Origin: Chloroflexota bacterium
GTDB taxonomy: Bacteria > Chloroflexota > Dehalococcoidia > Lucifugimonadales > JADFKI01
Length of the DNA: 35,185 nucleotides
Assembly: GCA_022572805.1 (NCBI GenBank)
Contig: JACZVF010000003.1
Span: 1 to 35,185, forward strand
Direction: 5' to 3'
The notes under the pieces are model-generated. The model did no database searches. It was not told where the DNA came from and saw only the letters and a list, made by a program, of their open reading frames with translations. Positions 26,820-35,185 of this stretch are shown here, piece by piece (position 1 is the stretch's first letter; every line of letters begins with the position of its first letter). The translations under genes and the position numbers were made by a program.

Positions 26820-28157
26820 ATGGTTGCACGCGACCCTGACGCAATTGAATTCGTTCTGCATGAGGCCCGGGAGAATGACGTCAAGTTCATTCGGCTGTGG
26901 TTCACGGATATCCTCGGCAACCTCAAAGGATTCGCCATCACAGTCGAGGAGTTGGAGGGTGCGCTAAGGCGTGGCATGGGCTTCGACGGTTCCTCCATCG
27001 AAGGCTTCGCGCGGTCCGACGAGAGGGATCTGTACGCTATGCCTGATCCCAACACCTTCAGCATTTTGCCGTGGCGGCCCCGCACCAACGCTGTCGCCCG
27101 AATATTCTGCGACATCGTGACGCCTGATGAGCAGCCATTCGAGGGAGACTCACGTGCGGTGCTCCGCCGAAACCTGGAGCGGGCTTCCAGCATGGGCTAC
27201 ACCTATTACGTGGGGCCTGAGATGGAGTACTTTTACTTCAAGGACTCGTCCGGCACCGAGCCGCTGGACCACGGTAGCTACTTCGATCAGGACGCCACCG
27301 ACGTCTCCACGGACCTGAGGCGGCAGACCGTGCTGATGCTGGAAGAATTGGGTATCCCGGTGGAGTCCAGCCATCACGAGGTGGCGCCAAGTCAGCACGA
27401 GATCGACCTGCGGCATACCGACGCGCTGACGATGGCGGATACGGTAATGACGTATCGCCTGGTCGTGAAAGAGATAGCCAGGCAAAATGGCTGCTACGCC
27501 ACGTTCATGCCCAAACCCATCACGAGTGTGAACGGAAGCGGAATGCATACGCATCAGTCCCTGTTCAAAGGCGAAAAGAACGCGTTCTACGCCGATGACG
27601 ATGAGAATAAGCTCTCCGAAGTCGCCAAGTATTTCGTAGCCGGGCTTATGCGGCATGCCAGGGAGATAACCTCCGTCACAAACCAGTGGGTCAATTCCTA
27701 CAAGCGGCTGGTGCCCCAGTTCGAGGCGCCGACGTTCGTAACCTGGGCCACCGTGAACCGCGCCGACCTGATACGGGTCCCGGCGTTCAAGGCCGGCCGC
27801 GAGGAGTCCAGGCGCATCGAGTACCGCTCCCCGGACCCGGCATGCAACCCCTATCTGGCCTTCAGCGTGATGCTGGCCGCCGGCCTGGAAGGCATAGTCA
27901 AGAAGTACGACCTCCCTCCTCCCGTGCAGTCCAACGTCTACGAAATGAGCGAAGTCGAGCGCGAGGACCTGGGTATAGAGCTGCTGCCTAGAAATCTCTG
28001 GGAGGCGATCCAGATTACCGAAAGCAGCAAGTTGGTCAGGGAGGCGCTGGGAGAGCAGGTCTTCAACAGCTTCATAGAGAACAAGATGATAGAGTGGGAG
28101 CGATACCACTCCAACGTGGCCGACCACGAGGTATCAAGATACCTGCCACTCCTGTAG
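26820..28157 (+). CDS. glnA: Glutamine synthetase, class I (short, GSI-alpha-like)
   Basis: GMGFDGSSIEGFARSDERDLYAMPD, VGPEMEYFYF, NGSGMHTHQSLFK, RRIEYRSPDPACNPYLAFSVMLAAGLEGI. No obvious adenylylation-site motif near the C-terminus. Confidence 0.95.
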   Translation: MVARDPDAIEFVLHEARENDVKFIRLWFTDILGNLKGFAITVEELEGALRRGMGFDGSSIEGFARSDERDLYAMPDPNTFSILPWRPRTNAVARIFCDIVTPDEQPFEGDSRAVLRRNLERASSMGYTYYVGPEMEYFYFKDSSGTEPLDHGSYFDQDATDVSTDLRRQTVLMLEELGIPVESSHHEVAPSQHEIDLRHTDALTMADTVMTYRLVVKEIARQNGCYATFMPKPITSVNGSGMHTHQSLFKGEKNAFYADDDENKLSEVAKYFVAGLMRHAREITSVTNQWVNSYKRLVPQFEAPTFVTWATVNRADLIRVPAFKAGREESRRIEYRSPDPACNPYLAFSVMLAAGLEGIVKKYDLPPPVQSNVYEMSEVEREDLGIELLPRNLWEAIQITESSKLVREALGEQVFNSFIENKMIEWERYHSNVADHEVSRYLPLL

Positions 28158-28316
28158 CAGTCCCCGGCAGGAATCCCACAAATCGGCGCCCGGATGACCA
28201 GTATGCCGGAAATGTGTGCATTTTACCTATCGGTCGACATAAAATTGAATGGCGGGTTACCGGACTACTATTTAAGATGCCAACGCGGAAAATGATCTCC
28301 TTTCGGGGAACAGACG

Positions 28317-31300
28317 ATGGTTGAAAAGTACGTACCAAAATTTGGCAAGCAAGGCCTGTACGACCCCAGTTTCGAACACGACGCCTGTGGGGTTGGCATG
28401 GTGGCCAACATCAAGGGTGTAAAGTCCCACTCCGTTGTGACGCAGGGATTGGAGGTACTGTGCAACCTGGAGCATCGAGGTGCCCGAGGCGCCGACCCCG
28501 AGACAGGCGACGGCGCAGGGGTGCTGATACAGATGCCCCATGAGTTCTTCGCGGCCCAGTGCTCGGCCCTGGACATCGAGCTGCCGGAGGCCGGCCTATA
28601 CGCCGTGGGCATGACGTTTATGTCGCACCCGCCAGAAGAACAGCAGGGAATCGAGAGGATCATAAGGGACATTGTGGAGCGGGAGGGTCAGGTCTTGCTG
28701 GGCTGGCGCGACGTGCCTGTTTCTCCTAACGAGATAGGCTCCCTATCGGTACAGGTTATGCCGGCCATCCGGCAGTTCTTCGTGGGACGCAGCGGCGATG
28801 TAGCAGATGACACAGCCTTCGAGCTCAAGCTATACCTCATTCGCAGGCAAATCGAGGAGGCCGTTGCCCATTCAGGCCTGGACGAGAGTTGCGAATTCTA
28901 CATCTGCAGCCTCTCATCCAACAAGATTGTCTACAAAGGCCTTATTGTGGCGTCGCAGTTGGAGCGGTTCTACCACGATCTGGCCGACGAGGACCTGGTG
29001 ACGTCTTTTGTACTGGTGCACTCCAGGTTCAGCACAAACACGTTGGGCACCTGGAAACTGGCACACCCCTACCGTTTCGTGATCCATAACGGCGAGATCA
29101 ACACCCTTCGGGGCAACATCAACTGGATGACGGCCCGGCAGCATATGTTCGCGTCGGAGGCCCTGGGGCAGGACGTCAAGAGGCTGCTCCCAATCATCGG
29201 CAAGGACGTGCAAAGCGACACGGCCAGCTTCGACAACGCCCTGGAGCTGCTGCTGGCCACTGGACGCTCGCTGCCCCACTGCCTGATGATGATGATACCT
29301 GAGGCCTGGGGCGACCACCTGCCCATGGACCAGGACAAAAAGGACTTTTACGAGTACCACTCCAGCCTGATGGAGCCCTGGGACGGTCCGGCGCTCATTA
29401 TCAGCACCGACGGCAAGCAGGTCTGCGGCGTGTTGGACAGGAACGGCTTGAGGCCATGCCGCTACCTTGTGACGACCGACGATTTGCTGGTGATGGCATC
29501 TGAAACGGGAGTACTGGACGTCCCCCCGGAGAAGGTGCTTTTCAAGGACAGAATTCGGCCGGGGCGCATGTTCTTGCTGGACACGGAAGAGGGCCGACTG
29601 GTGGAAGACCCAGAACTTAAACGCCGCCTGTCCACCCAGCAGCCCTATGGCAAATGGCTCCAGGACAACCGCACCCACCTCTCCGACCTGCCTGAGCCCT
29701 CCAGGGAGACGCCCGCCGACTTCGACACGCTTTTGGCCCGGCAGAAGGCTTTCGGATATACGCTGGAAGACCTGCGCATGATAATGGAGCCTATGGCTGC
29801 GACCGGCGGCGAGCCCATCGGCTCCATGGGCAACGACACGCCCCTGGCTGTGCTTTCCGAGCAGGGACCGCTGCTTTTCAACTATTTCAAGCAGCTATTT
29901 GCTCAGGTCAGCAACCCGCCGTTGGACGCCATACGCGAGGAGTTGGTGACGTCGCTTTCGGCCACCATCGGCGCCGAGCAAAACCTTTTTGCCGAGACTC
30001 CGCAGCACTGCCGCCAGCTACGCCTTAGCGGGCCCATTATCACCAGCAACGAGCTGGAAAAGATCCGGGAGCTGAACAGGCGGGGCCTTCGCACCAAGAC
30101 CATCTCGACCCTGTTCAAACCGCACGACGGCAAGGGCGCCATGCAAGAGGCCATGGACCGCGTGCGCCAGGAAGCGTCACAGGCGTTGAGGGACGGCTAC
30201 ACCATACTGGTGCTTTCGGACCGGGGTGTTGATTCCATGCATGCGCCCATTCCCAGCATCCTGGCCACAGCCGGCGTTCACCACCACCTCATAAGGCAGG
30301 GCACTCGTACAAAAGTGGGCCTGGTTGTCGAGACTGGCGAGGCCCGTGAGGTGGCGCACTTCGCCTTGCTCATCGGCTACGGCGCAGGCGCGGTTAACCC
30401 CTATCTGGCATTCGAAACACTGGCCTGTATGGCTCGCGAGGCCAGCTTTCTGACAACCAGCGTGGACTACAAAACAGCCGAATACAACTACATAAAGGCC
30501 TCGGACAAGGGAATCCTCAAGATAATGTCCAAGATGGGCATATCTACCATTCAGAGCTACCGAGGCGCACAGATTTTCGAAGCGGTGGGCCTGAACGAGC
30601 CGTTCGTGGAGGAGTACTTCACGTGGACGTCCTCCAGAATCGGCGGAATCGGCATTGAAGAGGTGGAGGAGGAGTCGCGGCAACGGCATGCCTTCGCCTA
30701 CGCTGACCTGACAGTCGCCGGAGGCCGCGACCTGAAATCAGGCGGCTACTATCAGTGGCGTCGCGACGGCGAGTACCACATGTGGAACCCAGACACCATA
30801 GCGAAGCTGCAGCACGCCACCATGACCAACAACTGGGAATCGTACCGGCAGTTCTCCGAATTCGCAAACGGGTTTACCCAACGCCTGTGCACCATACGAG
30901 GCCTGCTGGACTTCAAGATGGCGGCCCAGCCTATCCCTATCGACGAGGTGGAACAGGCCAAAGAAATCGTCAAGCGCTTCGCCACGGGGGCAGTTTCGCT
31001 TGGCTCCGTCGGCCGCGAGGCGCATGAGACCATGGCCATCGCCATGAACCGCATCAACGCCCGCAGCAACACTGGCGAAGGCGGCGAAGACTGGCACCGA
31101 TACAAGCTGGACCCTAACGGCGACTCCCGCAACAGCGCCATGAAACAGGTAGCGTCGGGGCGCTTCGGCGTGACAATCAACTACCTGGCCAATGCCAAGG
31201 ACCTGCAAATCAAGATGGCCCAAGGCTCCAAGCCGGGAGAAGGCGGCCAGCTGCCCGGCAACAAGATAGACGAGTACATCGGATGGGTGCGGAACTCCAC

Positions 31301-32870
31301 TCCGGGCGTTGAGTTAATCTCGCCGCCACCCCACCACGACATATACTCGATTGAGGACCTTGCCCAACTGATCCACGATCTCAAAAACGGCAACCCGACC
31401 GCACGCATCCACGTGAAGCTAGTGGCCGAGGCCGGCGTGGGAACCATTGCGGCCGGGGTGGCCAAAGGTCACGCAGACGTAGTGCTCATCAGCGGCGACA
31501 GCGGTGGGACCGGCGCCTCACCGGAATCGTCCATCAAACACACAGGGCTGCCATGGGAGCTAGGGCTGGCCGAGACACAGCAGGTGCTTGTGCTGAACAA
31601 CCTGCGCGGCCGCATCGTCGTTCAGACCGATGGCCAACTGAAGACCGGGCGGGACATCGCCATCGCCTGCCTGCTGGGTGCGGAAGAGTTCGGCATGGCA
31701 ACGGCGCCGCTGATAACGTTGGGCTGCATCATGCTCCGCAAGTGCCACCTGAACACCTGCTCCGTTGGCATCGCAACCCAGGACCCGGAACTGCGAAAAA
31801 TGTTCGCGGGTAAGCCGGAATACGCCGTCAACTACTTCTTCTTCGTTGCGGAGGAGCTTCGCCAGATCATGGCTGAGATGGGATTCCGCACCATAAACGA
31901 GATGGTGGGCCGCGTGGACAGGCTGGAACACCGAGAGGCTACCGATCACTGGAAGGCCCAAGGCCTGGACTTCTCAGACCTGCTGCACATGCCGGACGTG
32001 CCCGACAGCGTGGCGACCCACTGCATCGAGAAGCAGGACCACGGCCTGGAGCACGCACTGGACAACCAGCTTATCGAGATGTGCAGGGAGGCCATAGATT
32101 TCAAGAAGCCGACCACGCTCAACCTTCCGATTCGGAACGGCAATCGCACGGTTGGCACGACCCTCAGCTACGAAATTGCCAAGCGGTACGGCGAGGACGC
32201 GCTGCCGGACGACACTATCACCATCAACTTCAAGGGCTCCGCTGGTCAGAGCTTCTCGGCGTTCCTGGCCAAGGGCGTAACGATGCACGTCAAGGGCGAC
32301 GCCAACGACTACTTTGCCAAGGGCCTATCCGGCGGCAAGGTCACGATCACCCCGCCCACGGAAGCGACTTACCCGCCTGAGGAGTGCATCCTGGTGGGAA
32401 ACGTTGTGCTGTACGGGGCCACCGGCGGCAAGGCCTTCATTCGCGGCATCGCCGGAGAGCGTTTCGCCGTGAGGAACAGTGGCGCGCAGGCAGTAGTTGA
32501 GGGCGTCGGGGACCATGGCTGCGAATACATGACCCGCGGCACCGTGGTGGTGTTGGGTCCTGTCGGGCGCAACTTCGCCGCGGGCATGAGCGGCGGCGAG
32601 GCATTCGTGCTCGACGAGAACGGCACATTCGAAAGCATGTGCAATACGGGCCTTGTCGGCTTGGAGCAGGTCGAGGCCGATGACGACAAGAGCCTTCTTC
32701 GTGGCCTGATTCAGGAGCATTTCGACCAGACGGGCAGCCTAAACGCCAAGCGTGTCATAGAGAACTGGGACGAGATGCTTCCCAAGTTCGTTAAGGTTAT
32801 GCCGCACGACTACAAGCGCGTGCTGGAAGAGCGAAAGAGGTCCCAGGAGGCGGCCACGGCGGCCGATTAA
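28317..32870 (+). CDS. gltB: Glutamate synthase large subunit
   Basis: 1517 aa. HDACGVGMVANIKG with Cys nucleophile, LVHSRFSTNTLGTWKLAHPYRFVIHNGEINTLRGN, SGDSGGTGASPESSIKHTGLPWELGLAE. Confidence 0.98.
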   Translation: MVEKYVPKFGKQGLYDPSFEHDACGVGMVANIKGVKSHSVVTQGLEVLCNLEHRGARGADPETGDGAGVLIQMPHEFFAAQCSALDIELPEAGLYAVGMTFMSHPPEEQQGIERIIRDIVEREGQVLLGWRDVPVSPNEIGSLSVQVMPAIRQFFVGRSGDVADDTAFELKLYLIRRQIEEAVAHSGLDESCEFYICSLSSNKIVYKGLIVASQLERFYHDLADEDLVTSFVLVHSRFSTNTLGTWKLAHPYRFVIHNGEINTLRGNINWMTARQHMFASEALGQDVKRLLPIIGKDVQSDTASFDNALELLLATGRSLPHCLMMMIPEAWGDHLPMDQDKKDFYEYHSSLMEPWDGPALIISTDGKQVCGVLDRNGLRPCRYLVTTDDLLVMASETGVLDVPPEKVLFKDRIRPGRMFLLDTEEGRLVEDPELKRRLSTQQPYGKWLQDNRTHLSDLPEPSRETPADFDTLLARQKAFGYTLEDLRMIMEPMAATGGEPIGSMGNDTPLAVLSEQGPLLFNYFKQLFAQVSNPPLDAIREELVTSLSATIGAEQNLFAETPQHCRQLRLSGPIITSNELEKIRELNRRGLRTKTISTLFKPHDGKGAMQEAMDRVRQEASQALRDGYTILVLSDRGVDSMHAPIPSILATAGVHHHLIRQGTRTKVGLVVETGEAREVAHFALLIGYGAGAVNPYLAFETLACMAREASFLTTSVDYKTAEYNYIKASDKGILKIMSKMGISTIQSYRGAQIFEAVGLNEPFVEEYFTWTSSRIGGIGIEEVEEESRQRHAFAYADLTVAGGRDLKSGGYYQWRRDGEYHMWNPDTIAKLQHATMTNNWESYRQFSEFANGFTQRLCTIRGLLDFKMAAQPIPIDEVEQAKEIVKRFATGAVSLGSVGREAHETMAIAMNRINARSNTGEGGEDWHRYKLDPNGDSRNSAMKQVASGRFGVTINYLANAKDLQIKMAQGSKPGEGGQLPGNKIDEYIGWVRNSTPGVELISPPPHHDIYSIEDLAQLIHDLKNGNPTARIHVKLVAEAGVGTIAAGVAKGHADVVLISGDSGGTGASPESSIKHTGLPWELGLAETQQVLVLNNLRGRIVVQTDGQLKTGRDIAIACLLGAEEFGMATAPLITLGCIMLRKCHLNTCSVGIATQDPELRKMFAGKPEYAVNYFFFVAEELRQIMAEMGFRTINEMVGRVDRLEHREATDHWKAQGLDFSDLLHMPDVPDSVATHCIEKQDHGLEHALDNQLIEMCREAIDFKKPTTLNLPIRNGNRTVGTTLSYEIAKRYGEDALPDDTITINFKGSAGQSFSAFLAKGVTMHVKGDANDYFAKGLSGGKVTITPPTEATYPPEECILVGNVVLYGATGGKAFIRGIAGERFAVRNSGAQAVVEGVGDHGCEYMTRGTVVVLGPVGRNFAAGMSGGEAFVLDENGTFESMCNTGLVGLEQVEADDDKSLLRGLIQEHFDQTGSLNAKRVIENWDEMLPKFVKVMPHDYKRVLEERKRSQEAATAAD

Positions 32871-32977
32871 TCGACCTCGATACGGCAGTCCCGGGGTCGG
32901 ATTCGCGTCCGCAGCCCAGGGTGCGCCCCCAGGAATGAATACTCACCGAGCACCAGCACTTGGCATAATGAGGCAGA

Positions 32978-34450
32978 ATGGGAAAACCGACAGGTTTTAA
33001 GGAACAGAAAATGATGACGCTGCCGCACCAGTCGGTGGCGGAACGGATACAGCACTACCGCGAGTTCTACGAACACTGGACCGAGCAGCAAGCCCGCGAC
33101 CAGGGCAGCCGATGCATGAACTGCGGCGTACCCTTCTGCCACACAGGTTGCCCACTGGGCAACCTGATACCGGACTGGAACGACCTCGTATACCGAGGCA
33201 GGTGGCAGGAGGCCCTGGTAGAGCTGCACTCCACCAACAACTTTCCGGAGTTTACCGGCCGCATCTGCCCCGCGCCATGCGAGTCGGCGTGCACGCTGGC
33301 AGTCAACCAGGACCCGGTTACCATCGAGCATATCGAAAAGGCCATTGCCGACCGTGGCTGGCAGGAGGGCTGGATAACCCCTCAATCGCCGGCCAAGCGA
33401 ACCGGCAAGACGGTCGCCATCGTGGGCTCAGGCCCGGCGGGACTGGCGGCGGCACAGCAGCTTTGCCGCTCCGGCCACACCGTCACCGTTTTCGAGCGAG
33501 ACGACTACATCGGCGGACTGCTGCGCCTGGGCATACCCGACTTCAAGCTGGACAAGGATATCGTTCAACGCCGCGTCGACCAGATGGCGGCCGAGGGCGT
33601 CACTTTTCGGACGGGCGTCAACGTTGGAGGCGACGAACTTCCGGCGGACAGGTTGGTCAACGAATTCGACGCCGTGGTATTGAGCGGCGGCTCGACGGTG
33701 CCCCGCGACCTTCAGGTACCGGGCCGCGAGCTCCAGGGCGTTCATTACGCCATGGAGTTCCTGGTCCAGCAAAACAAGATTAACGCGGGCGAGACTATCC
33801 CTACCGGAAAGCGCATTTCGGCCGAGGGCAAGCGCGTTGTTATCCTTGGCGGCGGCGACACCGGTTCCGACTGTTTGGGCACGTCCCACAGGCAGGGCGC
33901 GGAGGCCGTCTACCAGTACGAGCTGCTTACAGAGCCGCCAACCGAGCGCGCTTCAGACAACCCATGGCCTTACTGGCCCGTGGTCCTGCGGACATCCCTA
34001 TCGCAAGAGGAGGGCGTGATTCCAGGCTTTGGGATAATGACCACGCACCTGTCCGGTAACTCGGGACATGTCAAGAAACTTCACGCGGTGAAGGTCCAGT
34101 GGGGTGCGCCCGACGAGTCCGGAAGGCCGCAGATGCAGAAGATCGAGGGCAGCGAGTTCGATGTCGAAGTAGACCTGGTGCTGCTGGCCATGGGTTTCCT
34201 GTGTCCCGAGCCGACGGGCCTGCTGGCTGAGCTCGGCGTAAAACTGGACGCGCGCGGGAACGTGTCCAACGATGATGACAAGATGACCAGCGTGCCCGGC
34301 GTCTTCGTCGCCGGCGACATGGCGCGTGGCCAATCGCTTGTGGTTTGGGCAATCGCGGAAGGCCGGGAGGCCGCTCGCGGCGTAGACCAGTACCTGATGG
34401 GACAAACCAGCCTGCCGCGCGTGCTGGCGGGGGCGCTGCCCAGGGCTTAG
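32978..34450 (+). CDS. gltD: Glutamate synthase small subunit
   Basis: RCMNCGVPFCHTGCPLGNLIPDWNDLVY, VAIVGSGPAGLAAAQQL, VVILGGGDTGSDCLGTSHRQGA. Confidence 0.97.
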   Translation: MGKPTGFKEQKMMTLPHQSVAERIQHYREFYEHWTEQQARDQGSRCMNCGVPFCHTGCPLGNLIPDWNDLVYRGRWQEALVELHSTNNFPEFTGRICPAPCESACTLAVNQDPVTIEHIEKAIADRGWQEGWITPQSPAKRTGKTVAIVGSGPAGLAAAQQLCRSGHTVTVFERDDYIGGLLRLGIPDFKLDKDIVQRRVDQMAAEGVTFRTGVNVGGDELPADRLVNEFDAVVLSGGSTVPRDLQVPGRELQGVHYAMEFLVQQNKINAGETIPTGKRISAEGKRVVILGGGDTGSDCLGTSHRQGAEAVYQYELLTEPPTERASDNPWPYWPVVLRTSLSQEEGVIPGFGIMTTHLSGNSGHVKKLHAVKVQWGAPDESGRPQMQKIEGSEFDVEVDLVLLAMGFLCPEPTGLLAELGVKLDARGNVSNDDDKMTSVPGVFVAGDMARGQSLVVWAIAEGREAARGVDQYLMGQTSLPRVLAGALPRA

Positions 34451-34561
34451 TCACTATCTTAAAATCGTCATGGGGGAATCCAGAGGGGCTGGGGGATGTG
34501 CCCCCAGGAACAAGGCATCCGCCTTTTTGAGATAGTTACTTAGTCCGGAGAACATTGTCCC

Positions 34562-35185
34562 CTAGATAATTGCCTCTTTCTTCAGCTCCGCCAGGTCCGA
34601 TTCCGTCAGGCCCAGCAACTCGCGGTAAACGTCAGCGTTGTGCTCGCCGAGCAGCGGCGAAGGCTTCATCTCCACAGGTGAGTGGTCCAGTTGCACGGGG
34701 AAGCTGGGGAGCTTGAAGCTACCGCGCACCGGATGATTCATGGTATCTATCATGCGACGCTCATTGAGGTGCGGATCGTTGTGGATATCGCCGGCATTCA
34801 ATACCGCTCCGCACGGTACTCCGCCCTCCCCCAGAATTTGCTGGACCTCATACTTCGTCTTTGTCGAGGTCCACGCCTCCACCAGGGCGTCCACCTCAGC
34901 CTTGTGCTGTCCCCGCCACACCGGGTCGGACCAGTCCGGGTCATCCAAGAGCTCTTCCCTGCCCAGAATAAGGCACAGGGCGTCCCACATATGGCCCCGG
35001 GTTGGCTGGCAGTAGATGAACACGTAGTCGTCCGACCCGCCGGGCTTGCACTTGTAGATGTCCGCTGGGGCGTTGCCCGCCACGTGACTGCCGGTCCTGC
35101 CCGGCTCCTGCCCTCCCGAGTCGTAGTACTGCCGCATCTTTATGCGGCTAAAGTTGATTACGGCATCCTGCATGGAAATCTCCAG
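34562..35185 (-). CDS. CaiB/BaiF-family (class III) CoA transferase, 5' truncated by window edge
   Basis: GSDDYVFIYCQPTRGHMWDALCLILGREELLDDPDW..., EGGVPCGAVLNAGDIHNDPHLNERRMI, SPLLGEHNADVYRELLGL. Frame open to the window end. Confidence 0.87.
   Translation of the reverse strand: MEISMQDAVINFSRIKMRQYYDSGGQEPGRTGSHVAGNAPADIYKCKPGGSDDYVFIYCQPTRGHMWDALCLILGREELLDDPDWSDPVWRGQHKAEVDALVEAWTSTKTKYEVQQILGEGGVPCGAVLNAGDIHNDPHLNERRMIDTMNHPVRGSFKLPSFPVQLDHSPVEMKPSPLLGEHNADVYRELLGLTESDLAELKKEAII

Noticed and set aside
1-35185. CRISPR arrays, rRNA, tRNA, transposases or prophage genes
   Set aside because: None recognised by eye; the gene content is housekeeping. A tRNAscan/Infernal run would be needed to exclude small RNA genes formally.

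Overview
The window looks like chromosomal DNA from an uncultured, fairly high-GC bacterium, possibly Chloroflexota/SAR202-like; this placement is inferred from gene content only. It carries mostly housekeeping genes: pdxS (partial)-pdxT, an R3H/Ycf45-type AAA ATPase, tmk, a PNPOx-like protein, a histidine kinase and receiver protein, a CpsB-type PHP phosphatase, PIG-L deacetylase, tandem-GNAT protein, DUF502 protein, MshA-like GT4, BioF2/FemAB-like acetyltransferase, folE, thrC, hpf, glyA, rnc and a CoA transferase (partial). A nitrogen-assimilation block follows: amtB, class II GS, class I GS, gltB and gltD. Three observations stand out. (1) Two tandem DsbA/FrnE-family genes each have an in-frame TGA at the catalytic Cys position (DY[S/A]-TGA-PWV). 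Each is followed 21 nt later by a conserved hairpin with a GUGU loop, so both are candidate selenoproteins that the ORF track truncates. (2) Two arrays of 11-nt-periodic GTAACA-like repeats (OmpR/GlnR-operator-like) occur, one upstream of amtB and one upstream of (3), an unlisted 32-aa single-TM small protein with a good RBS and its own intrinsic terminator. Further observations are a perfect 15-bp inverted repeat inside a CDS, alternative hairpins after glnII, paralogous secreted proteins, and an MshA/MshB/MshD-like trio.
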